Made by a program: the position numbers and the translations under genes. Below are positions 1-6,398 of a stretch of 6,792 bases of DNA, piece by piece (positions within the stretch are counted from its first letter, which is position 1; each line of letters starts with the position of its first letter). The notes under the pieces are model-generated. The model saw nothing but the letters and a program-made list of their open reading frames with translations. It made no database searches and was not told the DNA's origin. The DNA is from Prevotellaceae bacterium. GTDB lineage: Bacteria; Bacteroidota; Bacteroidia; Bacteroidales; UBA932. The stretch is from NCBI GenBank assembly GCA_031268055.1, contig JAIRXY010000299.1:1-6792 (forward strand), in the 5' to 3' direction.

Positions 1-50
1 TGTCCGCCTGCGTCGAGCGTAAGCGCTGTGCGGGTATCGTAGCTGTACAT
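1..50 (-). CDS. Partial N-terminus, possible ROK-family sugar kinase
   Basis: Reading leftward from an ATG at 50-48, the frame is open to the window edge and gives MYSYDTRTALTLDAGG, with only 16 complete codons visible. The segment TALTLDAGG resembles the first beta strand and phosphate-binding loop of ROK/ASKHA-fold sugar kinases, which in Bacteroidota often begin with a short charged stretch followed by TLDAGGT. A caution: the next codon begins with CA, so it encodes His or Gln rather than the Thr usual in DxGGT. An in-frame stop lies at 83-81, so this ATG is the natural start. The gene is divergent from the SusD-like gene. The assignment rests on very few residues and could be wrong; a different nucleotide-binding protein is possible. 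Confidence 0.35.
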   Translation of the reverse strand, partial: MYSYDTRTALTLDAGG

Positions 51-310
51 AGCGTGAATGATTTTTTTAGATTGTGGATTTTATAGGTTTTTCATTCAAA
101 ATTTAACCGCTAAAAGTACTTGTAATTTTACCATTTCCCAAAATTTTATGCCTGTTTTTTTTGTTAAAAAATCATGACTCGCTCTGTTTCATATCGGCAT
201 TACCTAAAAATCTGGCATGACGAAGAAAATGTTCGGAATGCTTGTGAAATAAACAGGTATCATCAAAAAAAGCGAAAAAAAACAATCTTTTAATGAAAAA
301 TCAAAATTGC
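51..310. other. AT-rich intergenic region without a convincing gene
   Basis: This stretch is strongly AT-rich, with many A and T runs, unlike the moderate-GC genes around it. It must hold the promoter of the leftward gene that starts at 50, but I see no exact TAnnTTTG on the minus strand. The nearest candidate, CAAAATTTA at 97-105 on the plus strand, has one extra spacer base. A 39-codon plus-strand ORF at 174-293 is present but unsupported. I see no RNA gene or repeat here. Confidence 0.5.
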
Positions 311-344
311 TTGTCTTCTTTTCGAGAAAAATGCATTACTTTTG
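311..344 (+). promoter_or_regulatory. Bacteroidota-type promoter for the SusD leader
   Basis: TACTTTTG at 337-344 exactly matches the Bacteroidota -7 consensus TAnnTTTG. A TTG at 311-313 lies 23 bases upstream and fits the -33 element; another TTG at 307-309 is slightly too far. Transcription would start around 350. The next real start codon on this strand is at 655, so the transcript has an untranslated leader of about 300 nt, or is a separate small RNA. Confidence 0.65.
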
Positions 345-498
345 TGCTTAATTTATTTATAATGTTTTTGTAAAATGAGGTAACAAGTCAGCGTAGGTTT
401 TACGCCGATTAATGAGCATATAGCTGATAAAGCGTTAACTTTTATTCCAGCTTCTGGAGCTTCAACAATTTCATTGCCACAGGATGATAAGTAACCTA

Positions 499-527
499 AC
501 GCTCACGCCGCTTGTCGGCGTGGGCGT
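499..527 (+). repeat. Strong 12-pair stem-loop in the leader
   Basis: ACGCTCACGCCG at 499-510 pairs with CGGCGTGGGCGT at 516-527 around the loop CTTGT, with one T-G wobble. It is the most GC-rich and least chance-like structure in the AT-rich spacer. The bases after it (GCTTATTTGT) are only moderately T-rich, so it may be a weak terminator of a small RNA or an internal element of a longer leader. Confidence 0.7.
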
Positions 528-595
528 GCTTATTTGTAGCATAGGTAGCTGAGGCCCCCAGAGGCGAATATAGTGAAAAATCCCACGCTTTTTTT
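518..595 (+). terminator. Possible long-loop intrinsic terminator in the leader
   Basis: GCGTGGG at 518-524 is an exact complement of CCCACGC at 582-588, which is followed immediately by seven T at 589-595. The loop of 57 bases is long but can hold a small inner hairpin (527-530 with 538-541). The 5' arm lies within the 3' arm of the 12-pair stem-loop, so the two folds compete. The 3' arm also overlaps AAATCCC (578-584), which can pair with GGGATTT (617-623). This would make termination conditional. Evidence is complementarity only. Confidence 0.3.
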
Positions 596-605
596 ATTAT
601 ATAAA

Positions 606-631
606 TCTGCCGGTTGGGGATTTGCGGCAGA
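606..631 (+). repeat. Short hairpin just before the SusD-like start
   Basis: TCTGCCG at 606-612 pairs exactly with CGGCAGA at 625-631 around a 12-base loop. The loop contains GGGATTT (617-623), which can pair with AAATCCC at 578-584 to form a pseudoknot-like arrangement. The hairpin sits 24 bases before the ATG at 655 and is separated from it by a nearly pure A tract, so it could influence ribosome loading. Confidence 0.45.
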
Positions 632-654
632 AAAAACTACACAAAAAAAAAAAA

Positions 655-2238
655 ATGAAAACAACAACTTTATCCGGCCTGAGCCTGCTGCTGGTAGCAG
701 CGGCGCTGCTTACGGGCTGTGACCCGACCGAAGCAGAAGAAGGTACAGACACAAAAACAGAAGAAACGGCGGGCAAAAATATTACCTTCAACGTCCATAT
801 CTGTAATGACATATGGACTCCGAAAAACAAGCAGCCCTACCTTGGCACAGAAAGCGACGAAATGGCGGACATCAAGATTTACAAGGGCGACACTTTGGTC
901 GACGTCTACCGCACCAGCAAGCAGCGCGTTGCCAAAGTATCTCTGAAAAGCGGAGCATACACCTACACCGTCAAAAGCGAGCAGGGAAAGAAAAACATCT
1001 CGAAAGACGGGTATATTATTGGCGGAATTTTTACATCGCAGGAAGAAGTCGACAGCTACCTCGGCAAAACGGCTGATGCGCAGCATCCGGGCGACTTGAA
1101 GTTTTGCGATATAAACGGTGACGGTATTATCAACGGTAGCGATGCGGTAGAAAGAGTGAGCCTGACGGTCGGCGAGGATACTACCGTTGAAGTGTACATT
1201 GCCACCATTAACTTCACGCCGGTATATGGCTTTTCGTATGAAGAGAAAAAACTCGCAATGACGCAATTTTACAGGGAAATGCTCGCCACGGCCTGCCAAA
1301 TGGATGCTGCGATGACCCATGAAGCAGATGTGCCTAACTTTGCACGCATTGCCAACTTCTCCTTCGATGCGGACGACGGCCAAGTGTCGCAGCTATGGAC
1401 AAAATCTTATCAGGTAATCCACCACGCCAATACAATTTTGGAAAGGGTATTTTATTTGGATAATGTTTCCGAGTCGAAAAAAAGAGAATATAATGCAGAA
1501 GCGCTATACTACCGGGCTTACGCCTACTCCATTTTGCTGAGCTATTTTGGCGGGGTTCCTGCTGTTCTATCTATGAACATTGGAGTAAACACGGATATTC
1601 AAAGAAGTGAACCGGAGGAAATCGCCAATCGGATAGCGGCTGATTGCGATGAGGTATGTATGCTGGCGCCTGCCGACGGCGAAGTAAGCCGCTATGCAGC
1701 CTTACAGGTAAAGGCTCGCGCACAGCTATGCAGCCCGATGCGCAATTACTCGGCGGCAATCAGCACGCTGACGGAGATTATCAATTCGGGCGCTTACGCG
1801 CTGCCTGCCAATAAGGAGTGGGGTGGCGATGCCATTAGCGAGGGTATCAGCTATTCCACCGCCGAGTATCCCGGCGCTATGAGAAAAGGAGATTCGGTTT
1901 ACCCCGTCCGCTATACCGAAACGCTGCTGCTATTTGCCGAAGCCTCCAATGAGCTTGGGAATACATCAGCAGCCTTGCAAACAATCAATCAGCTACAAGC
2001 ATGGCAGGGACTTCCGGAAATAGCAGCCCTCACAAAAGAAGAGCTGAGGGTGGCCATTGACAACCTCCGGACAACGCTGCTGAGTAGGGAAGGGCAGGCA
2101 TTTGCCCGCTTGATACGAGCAAACAAATTTTTGGAAGTATTGGGTACGTTTGGGGCTACCGAAAAGCATAAGCTGCTTCCGATACCCCGCAGCGAAATGG
2201 CTGCGAATCCTCTTTTGAGTCAAAATCCGGGGTGGTAA
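655..2238 (+). CDS. SusD/RagB-like outer-membrane lipoprotein with extra N-terminal domain
   Basis: SusD-like lipoproteins sit on the cell surface as lids on SusC-type TonB-dependent transporters and bind glycans or other nutrients. The ATG at 655 is preferred over an upstream TTG at 622, because it follows an A-rich leader and places a lipoprotein signal at the N-terminus: two polar residues, a hydrophobic stretch, then lipobox LTGC with Cys22. Residues 40-185 form an extra domain, probably beta-rich, containing an EF-hand-like loop (D152, N154, D156, N160, D163). The SusD signature follows: W248 in the LW...YQVIHHANTILERV helix, then AEALYYRAYAYSILLSYFGG and VP at about 281-302. The TPR-like helix RYTETLLLFAEASNELG is at 419-435, and the family ending LLPIPRSE...NPLLSQNPGW is at 507-527. 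The SusD core is only about 340 residues, shorter than usual. No SusC gene adjoins it. The ligand cannot be read from the sequence. Confidence 0.9.
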   Translation: MKTTTLSGLSLLLVAAALLTGCDPTEAEEGTDTKTEETAGKNITFNVHICNDIWTPKNKQPYLGTESDEMADIKIYKGDTLVDVYRTSKQRVAKVSLKSGAYTYTVKSEQGKKNISKDGYIIGGIFTSQEEVDSYLGKTADAQHPGDLKFCDINGDGIINGSDAVERVSLTVGEDTTVEVYIATINFTPVYGFSYEEKKLAMTQFYREMLATACQMDAAMTHEADVPNFARIANFSFDADDGQVSQLWTKSYQVIHHANTILERVFYLDNVSESKKREYNAEALYYRAYAYSILLSYFGGVPAVLSMNIGVNTDIQRSEPEEIANRIAADCDEVCMLAPADGEVSRYAALQVKARAQLCSPMRNYSAAISTLTEIINSGAYALPANKEWGGDAISEGISYSTAEYPGAMRKGDSVYPVRYTETLLLFAEASNELGNTSAALQTINQLQAWQGLPEIAALTKEELRVAIDNLRTTLLSREGQAFARLIRANKFLEVLGTFGATEKHKLLPIPRSEMAANPLLSQNPGW

Positions 2239-2269
2239 TCACACCAATTGTATGCTAAACGTGAAGTAC

Positions 2270-2322
2270 GCCAAGCTGCCGAGAACAACATCCACTTTGT
2301 GGCTTGGCAGCTTGGCTTTCTT
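2270..2322 (+). terminator. Intrinsic terminator after the SusD-like gene
   Basis: GCCAAGCTGCC at 2270-2280 is an exact 11-base inverted repeat of GGCAGCTTGGC at 2306-2316, followed by TTTCTTTT. The 25-base interior holds a smaller hairpin, CCAC-TTT-GTGG at 2292-2302. It lies 31 bases after the TAA of the SusD-like gene and separates it from the convergent operon. On the minus strand the bases after the stem are not T-rich, so any effect on the opposing DUF3078 transcript is uncertain. Confidence 0.8.
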
Positions 2323-2411
2323 TTGCGCTTGGTGCAAATTATTAATTTCGTGCTGCTAAAAGTAAGCCGCCGAATTATGAATTTTGGAATTTATACGCTG
2401 TAACCGTCCGG

Positions 2412-3407
2412 CTACTTTTTTGTTGCAAACCTGTAGGCAAGCCCAACGTTGAGCGATTCTGTCCACTGCAAGTCCGGCCCCTTGATTACCCACAGCTGCT
2501 TACCTGCGTCGTCAACGCCGTTTTTTGCCGTGTAGCGGTCTTTGTCGCGGTACACCATCCGGCTGAAAAAAATGACGCTGAAAAAGCGGTTGATGTTGAG
2601 GGACAGGCTGGTTGTCCAGTCCACATCTATGTTTTGCGGGTTATCCTGATAATTGGAGAACAGCTCAAGCGTTGTCTTTACGCTAACGTATTTGCTCAGG
2701 GTAGACACGTACGCAAGCTGGCTGTACGCGCCAACCTGCGCGCGAAAGCGGCGGGGATTTTCGGCCAAATCTACGTCGACGTACTTTGCGTAGGTGGTGT
2801 CGCAAACAAAGGTAAACCTCCCCGAAATTGGCGACAGCGCCATGCTTAGCCCCCAATCTGCCTGATAGCGCATGCCCAGCGAGGTAATGATGTAGGCCGG
2901 CGCAAAAAATTTGGAAACCTTTACGTGCTTTGCGTTTTCGCCCACATCAAATTGGGTTTTCAGGTCGAGCTGCCCCACCCAGTAGAAGGGGGAAGCCGCT
3001 ATAATGCGGTAGCCAAAAACGCTGTTGAAGTTCAGGCGGTCTTCCTTTTTTATGGAAACGCCCGCTTCGCCCTCCTTAGAGCGCGCATAAGCCATGTCGA
3101 GGCTGTTCCTGAAAAAGATACGCTGCCGGATGTGGGTAGTTGAGCTTAAAAATGCCGCGCGAAAGCCAATGGAGTTAACGCCATCCTTCCAGCTTTCGGA
3201 GTACTGCGCCTGCGAAAAGGTGAGCGATGGCATCCCCTCGGTAAAAAAAATGACGGAATCGCTGCCGTCAGGAGCTGTTGCTGCCTGCGCCAACCTCTGC
3301 TTTTGGTCGTTAGATACCCATGTTTGAGCCTGCGCAGCGGTCAGTGGATAGCATAGCAACGCCGCAGCAGCAAATAAAGTTAAAGTAAATATAGATGGTT
3401 GCTTCAT
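2412..3407 (-). CDS. DUF3078-family outer-membrane protein
   Basis: The 331-residue product starts with a Sec signal peptide: MKQP, a hydrophobic stretch, and a likely cut after AQA at about residue 27. The rest alternates polar and aromatic residues as in outer-membrane beta strands and ends with the aromatic-rich strand NVGLAYRFATKK. The order of motifs fits the Bacteroidota DUF3078 family: SLTFSQAQYSESWKDGVNSI near residue 61, a KKEDRLNFNSVFGYRI segment near 120, then FFAPAYIITSLG and LSPISGRFTFV at about 167-202. The family's function is unknown; a role in the outer membrane is inferred from the signal peptide and strand pattern. It is the last gene of the probable five-gene operon, 23 bases after manA. 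Confidence 0.8.
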   Translation of the reverse strand: MKQPSIFTLTLFAAAALLCYPLTAAQAQTWVSNDQKQRLAQAATAPDGSDSVIFFTEGMPSLTFSQAQYSESWKDGVNSIGFRAAFLSSTTHIRQRIFFRNSLDMAYARSKEGEAGVSIKKEDRLNFNSVFGYRIIAASPFYWVGQLDLKTQFDVGENAKHVKVSKFFAPAYIITSLGMRYQADWGLSMALSPISGRFTFVCDTTYAKYVDVDLAENPRRFRAQVGAYSQLAYVSTLSKYVSVKTTLELFSNYQDNPQNIDVDWTTSLSLNINRFFSVIFFSRMVYRDKDRYTAKNGVDDAGKQLWVIKGPDLQWTESLNVGLAYRFATKK

Positions 3408-3430
3408 TCGTTACAATAGCATAATCAATC

Positions 3431-4402
3431 TTAGAGCCTGTACACCTCCAGCAGCGCTGCCTGCTTTTGCGGAGCTATCAGCACTTCGTTGGCGAGCGAG
3501 GCGGGGATGAGCAGCGTTTCGCCCTTGGCGATGCTTTCGGACTGCTTGCCGCACGTGACAGCTGCCGCCCCGTCGGTGCAGATGTACACTACAAACGAGT
3601 CCATTTCCTCGTAGCTGCGGCGCAGGTCGCCGGTGAGCGTTAGCTTGTTGGTGGTGAAGTAGGGGCAGCTGGCCAGCGGCTCCGGACGGTTGAGCGCCTG
3701 AGGCGGCTCCACCTTGTGCCCCTGCGCCGCGTGGTAGCAGATAACGTCCATTGCCAAGTCGATGTGCAGCGGGCGGTTGGGCAGGTCGCGACCCCAATCG
3801 TACACGCGGTAGGTAATGTCTGAGGTTTGCTGTATTTCGGCAATCAGCAGCCCCTTGCCAATGGCGTGGATGCAGCCCGCCGGAATAAAGTACGACTCTC
3901 CCGCCTTTACTTTTTCTACGTTGAGAATATCTTTCAAGGTGTTGCCCTTGATGTGGTCAAGCATTTCGCCAAGGTTGGTTTCTCGGCGGAAGCCCACAAT
4001 CAGCTCCGCGTCGGGCTCGGCGTCAATTACGTGCCACATTTCGGTTTTGCCGTAGGCGTGGTGTCGCTCGGCGGCGATGGCGTCGTCGGGGTGCACCTGC
4101 ACCGACAGCGATTCGTTGGCGTCGATAAACTTGATGAGCAGCGGGAACTCCTGCCCAAACTGCTCGTACACCTTTTCGCCCACCAGCTCGCCCATGTACA
4201 CCTCGATGAGCTCCTGAATGTTGTTGCCCTTGAGGTAGCCATTGGCCACCACCGAGAGGTTGCCCTTCACCCCCGACAGCTCCCAGCTTTCGCCGATATT
4301 CTTGTCGGCGGCAACGCTTTTGTTGAGAATGGCGTGCAGCCTGCTGCCTCCCCAAACAATTTCCTTGAAGATAGGCTTAAACTTTAGCGGATATAGCTCC
4401 AT
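3431..4402 (-). CDS. manA: Mannose-6-phosphate isomerase, class I
   Basis: This cytoplasmic zinc enzyme interconverts mannose 6-phosphate and fructose 6-phosphate, linking mannose use and GDP-sugar synthesis to glycolysis. The 323-residue protein matches the short bacterial type I form: PIFKEIVWGG near the start, SVQVHPDDAIA at about 100-110, GKTEMWHV at 118-124, and FIPAGCIHAIGKGLLIAEIQ from 172. Expected zinc ligands are Q102, H104, E121 and H179, all present. ITYRVYDWGR (196-205) supplies the family's active-site arginine region. The C-terminal cupin part ends LLEVYRL. It starts at an ATG 23 bases after rsmG and is followed after 23 bases by the DUF3078 gene, so co-transcription is likely. 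No key residue is missing. Confidence 0.97.
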   Translation of the reverse strand: MELYPLKFKPIFKEIVWGGSRLHAILNKSVAADKNIGESWELSGVKGNLSVVANGYLKGNNIQELIEVYMGELVGEKVYEQFGQEFPLLIKFIDANESLSVQVHPDDAIAAERHHAYGKTEMWHVIDAEPDAELIVGFRRETNLGEMLDHIKGNTLKDILNVEKVKAGESYFIPAGCIHAIGKGLLIAEIQQTSDITYRVYDWGRDLPNRPLHIDLAMDVICYHAAQGHKVEPPQALNRPEPLASCPYFTTNKLTLTGDLRRSYEEMDSFVVYICTDGAAAVTCGKQSESIAKGETLLIPASLANEVLIAPQKQAALLEVYRL

Positions 4403-4425
4403 AATTTTCAGCTTTTGGTTTTTAG

Positions 4426-5064
4426 TTAACGTTTTATGTATACAATTTTCTTTGTTTCGAAAAATGCCTCATCAAAAAAATCAGAGATGGCAATGACGAC
4501 GGCTTTTTGCGCCACCCCTTTCAGCTCTCCGGTCAGGTCGCCGCCCTTGAGGTAGAGTATTCCGTTGGGGATGGAGCTGTGGCCACCGGTGGCGATTTTG
4601 CTCCAAACCCAGCCTGCAAAGGTAGGCAAATCGGCAACGGCGCGGCTCACCACAAAGTCAAACTTCTGCGGCAGCGTCTCCGCCCGCGCCTGCACAACCT
4701 GCACGTTGGACAGGCGCAGGGCGTGGGCAATTTCCCGCACCGCCGCTACTTTCTTCCCTATCGAATCGACGAGCGTAAAGCGGCACTGCGGAAGCGCGAT
4801 GGATAGCGGTATGCCGGGGAATCCGCCGCCGGTGCCTACGTCCAGAATCTTTGCGCCGTCGGCAAGCTGCGCGGCCTTGGCTATGGCGAGCGAGTGCAGA
4901 ACATGCCGCTCGTACAGCATGTCGACATCCTTACGCGAAATGAGGTTGAGCCGCTCGTTCCAGCAGCGGTAAAGCGGCTCCAGCTGCTGTAGCTGCGCTA
5001 CCTGTGCAGGCGTAAAGTCCGGGAAATATTTGCGGATGCAGCTCGGTGATTCCAACGTTTGCAA
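4426..5064 (-). CDS. rsmG: 16S rRNA (guanine527-N7)-methyltransferase RsmG
   Basis: RsmG (formerly GidB) uses S-adenosylmethionine to methylate N7 of G527 in 16S rRNA; in several bacteria its loss gives low-level streptomycin resistance. The product has the family order: IRKYFPDFTPAQ, W35 in CWNERLNLISRKD, YERHVLHSL, then the SAM-binding loop ILDVGTGGGFPGIPLSIA at 73-90 with acidic D100 after the second strand. VVSRAVADLPTF (138-149) and ILYLKGG (169-175) are also typical. No ATG precedes the conserved N-terminus in frame. The start is therefore TTG at 5064, eight bases after the upstream stop, or another TTG three codons later. Length of 212 is normal. The short gap suggests translational coupling. 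Confidence 0.96.
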   Translation of the reverse strand: MQTLESPSCIRKYFPDFTPAQVAQLQQLEPLYRCWNERLNLISRKDVDMLYERHVLHSLAIAKAAQLADGAKILDVGTGGGFPGIPLSIALPQCRFTLVDSIGKKVAAVREIAHALRLSNVQVVQARAETLPQKFDFVVSRAVADLPTFAGWVWSKIATGGHSSIPNGILYLKGGDLTGELKGVAQKAVVIAISDFFDEAFFETKKIVYIKR

Positions 5065-5072
5065 GTTTTTAG

Positions 5073-5711
5073 CTACAACCCTTCAGGTTGCAAAAAGGGG
5101 TTTTGCCATCTTTCGCTGCCAATGCTTGTTTCAAAGCCGTGCCCCGGCAGCACGGTGGTTGCGTCGGGGAGGCTCAGCAGCACAAGGTGGAGGCTGTTCA
5201 GCAAGCTGATGAGGTCGCCGCCGGGCATATCAGACCGGCCAATGCTGCCCTTGAAGAGCGTATCGCCGGTGAACACCACACCCCCCTTTTCTTCGTAGAG
5301 CGAGACGGAGCCCTTGCTGTGCCCTGGCGTGTGGAGCGCCCGCAGGCGCGTATCTCCGAACGCTACGCTGTCGCCAAGCGCCTTTGGCATCGGAGGCTCC
5401 TGAAGCTCAAAGCCGAATATTGCGCCATACGCGGCCGCGCTGCTAAGATCGCCAAAGTCTTCCCCGTGCAGGTAGCTGTCGATACCATACCGGCGGCACA
5501 GAAAAGCGTTGCCTATAATGTGGTCGATGTGCGCGTGCGTGTTGATAAGCGCAACAGGCTTAAGATTTTGCGCCTCGACAAACCGCTCTACGCGGTCCTG
5601 CTCCTTGGCGGTGTAGCAGGCAGCGTCTATAAAAATACACTCGTTGCTTTCGTCCCACGCTACGTACATGTTGACACGAAATGAGTTGAGTATAAACGTT
5701 TTAATTCTCAT
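5073..5711 (-). CDS. MBL-fold metallo-hydrolase, glyoxalase II-like
   Basis: A 212-residue metallo-beta-lactamase-fold protein, probably a cytoplasmic two-metal hydrolase. Metal-binding motif THAHIDH at 58-64 supplies H59, H61, D63 and H64. HTPGHSKGS gives H131, FTGDTLF gives bridging D150, and LPGHG gives H191. This complete set and the compact length match the short YcbL-like branch of the glyoxalase II group, which lacks the C-terminal helical substrate domain of classical GloB. Activity on hydroxyacyl-thioesters is a family inference; the true substrate cannot be read. The ATG at 5711 follows pcm after 15 A/T-rich bases, and rsmG begins eight bases after its stop, placing it second in the operon. 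Confidence 0.92.
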   Translation of the reverse strand: MRIKTFILNSFRVNMYVAWDESNECIFIDAACYTAKEQDRVERFVEAQNLKPVALINTHAHIDHIIGNAFLCRRYGIDSYLHGEDFGDLSSAAAYGAIFGFELQEPPMPKALGDSVAFGDTRLRALHTPGHSKGSVSLYEEKGGVVFTGDTLFKGSIGRSDMPGGDLISLLNSLHLVLLSLPDATTVLPGHGFETSIGSERWQNPFLQPEGL

Positions 5712-5726
5712 ATATATAGTAGTTCA

Positions 5727-6371
5727 TTAGCTAATTCCCTGTAGCATAGGCACAAATGAACATTCCTTGAGCTTAGTTTGCTTTACTTCGGTTTCGCTAA
5801 CTTTATCAAAAATGCACATGTACAGAGAATTACCGGATTTTACGGGAATTACCATTCGTCCGCCTACGGCCAGCTGGCAGAGCAGCGGCTGCGGAACGTG
5901 GCTGGCGCCGCAAGTTACAATTATTTTGGCAAACGGCGCGTGGCTCGGCAGCCCCTCAAATCCATCGCCGTAGACGAGGTTGGGGTGGTAGCCCATTTGC
6001 GTCAGCAGGTTTTTTGCCTTGCCGTGCAGCAGGCTTTGCCGCTCGATGCTGTACAGGTTGGCGCCCAGCTCGCAGAGCACCGCTGCCTGATAGCCGGAGC
6101 CTGTCCCGATTTCCAAAATTTTTTCGCCCCGCGCAACGCTCAGCAGCTGGGTTTGCCAGCCTACGGTGTAGGGGCGCGAAATGGTTTGCCGACCTCCTAT
6201 GGGGAGCGCCCGGTCGTCGTATGCAATTTTATCAAACTCGCTCTCCAGAAAGAAGTGCCGCGGAACGTTACCCATCGCCGTAAGCACCTGCTCGTCGCTC
6301 ACTCCCTTGCCGTATAGCGTTTTCAATAGCCTTTGGCGTAGCCCTTTATGTTGAAATGAATCAAGCAGCAT
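5727..6371 (-). CDS. pcm: Protein-L-isoaspartate O-methyltransferase
   Basis: Pcm methylates isoaspartyl residues in aged proteins with S-adenosylmethionine, starting their repair. From the ATG at 6371 the product has 214 residues. It shows the family elements in order: VPRHFFL at 36-42, IGGRQTISRPYTVGWQTQLL at 58-77 with the conserved S65, and SAM loop ILEIGTGSGYQAAVL at 85-99. E110 ends strand two (YSIER), then YGDGFEG follows at 134-140, and VPQPLLCQLAVGGRMVIPV is at 159-177. The usual TISQP reads TISRP here, a mild change. A longer frame opens at TTG 6401, but that codon lies inside the -7 promoter box and should not be transcribed, so the ATG is chosen. It is the first gene of the probable operon. 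Confidence 0.95.
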   Translation of the reverse strand: MLLDSFQHKGLRQRLLKTLYGKGVSDEQVLTAMGNVPRHFFLESEFDKIAYDDRALPIGGRQTISRPYTVGWQTQLLSVARGEKILEIGTGSGYQAAVLCELGANLYSIERQSLLHGKAKNLLTQMGYHPNLVYGDGFEGLPSHAPFAKIIVTCGASHVPQPLLCQLAVGGRMVIPVKSGNSLYMCIFDKVSETEVKQTKLKECSFVPMLQGIS

Positions 6372-6398
6372 ACCATTTTTTAGATACAAATTTGGGTG

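Larger units (their letters stand above)
350..654 (+). ncRNA. Structured leader RNA or small RNA before the SusD-like gene
   Basis: The stretch between the promoter and the SusD-like gene lacks any ORF longer than a few codons after an ATG, yet it is dense in inverted repeats. Visible pairings are 391-395 with 401-405; 431-437 with 497-503; 499-510 with 516-527 (12 pairs, one of them T-G); 518-524 with 582-588, directly followed by seven T; 578-584 with 617-623; and 606-612 with 625-631. Several exclude one another, as in attenuators or riboswitches with alternative folds. I do not recognise it as any named riboswitch or as 6S, tmRNA, SRP or RNase P RNA. It could be a regulatory leader, a free small RNA terminated near 530 or 595, or a chance set of short helices around one real hairpin. 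Confidence 0.4.

Noticed and set aside
97..105. CAAAATTTA as a minus-strand -7 element for the gene starting at position 50.
   Set aside because: It has three spacer bases instead of two between TA and TTTG, and no clear -33 TTG; not strong enough to annotate.
174..293. A 39-codon plus-strand ORF starting at ATG 174 and ending with a basic tail (KKRKK).
   Set aside because: It lies in very AT-rich spacer, the basic tail comes from A runs, no TAnnTTTG promoter stands before it, and no family is recognisable. A chance ORF is the simpler explanation.
350..535. A 6S RNA or a named riboswitch in the leader.
   Set aside because: The length would suit 6S RNA, but I cannot pair the ends with a central open bubble, and no TPP, cobalamin or other known consensus is visible.
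670..1383. Long minus-strand open frame opposite the SusD-like gene.
   Set aside because: It is a shadow of the plus-strand gene, low in family-like features and rich in unlikely residue runs; the plus frame has clear SusD signatures.
3827..4387. A 186-codon plus-strand open frame opposite manA.
   Set aside because: The opposite frame encodes a complete ManA with all zinc ligands; the plus frame is a shadow caused by GC-rich third positions.
5088..5684. A 198-codon plus-strand open frame opposite the MBL-fold gene.
   Set aside because: The minus frame carries every MBL metal motif; the plus frame shows no recognisable domain.
5778..6317. A 179-codon plus-strand open frame opposite pcm.
   Set aside because: Shadow of a complete pcm with SAM-binding and substrate motifs; no start context or domain of its own.
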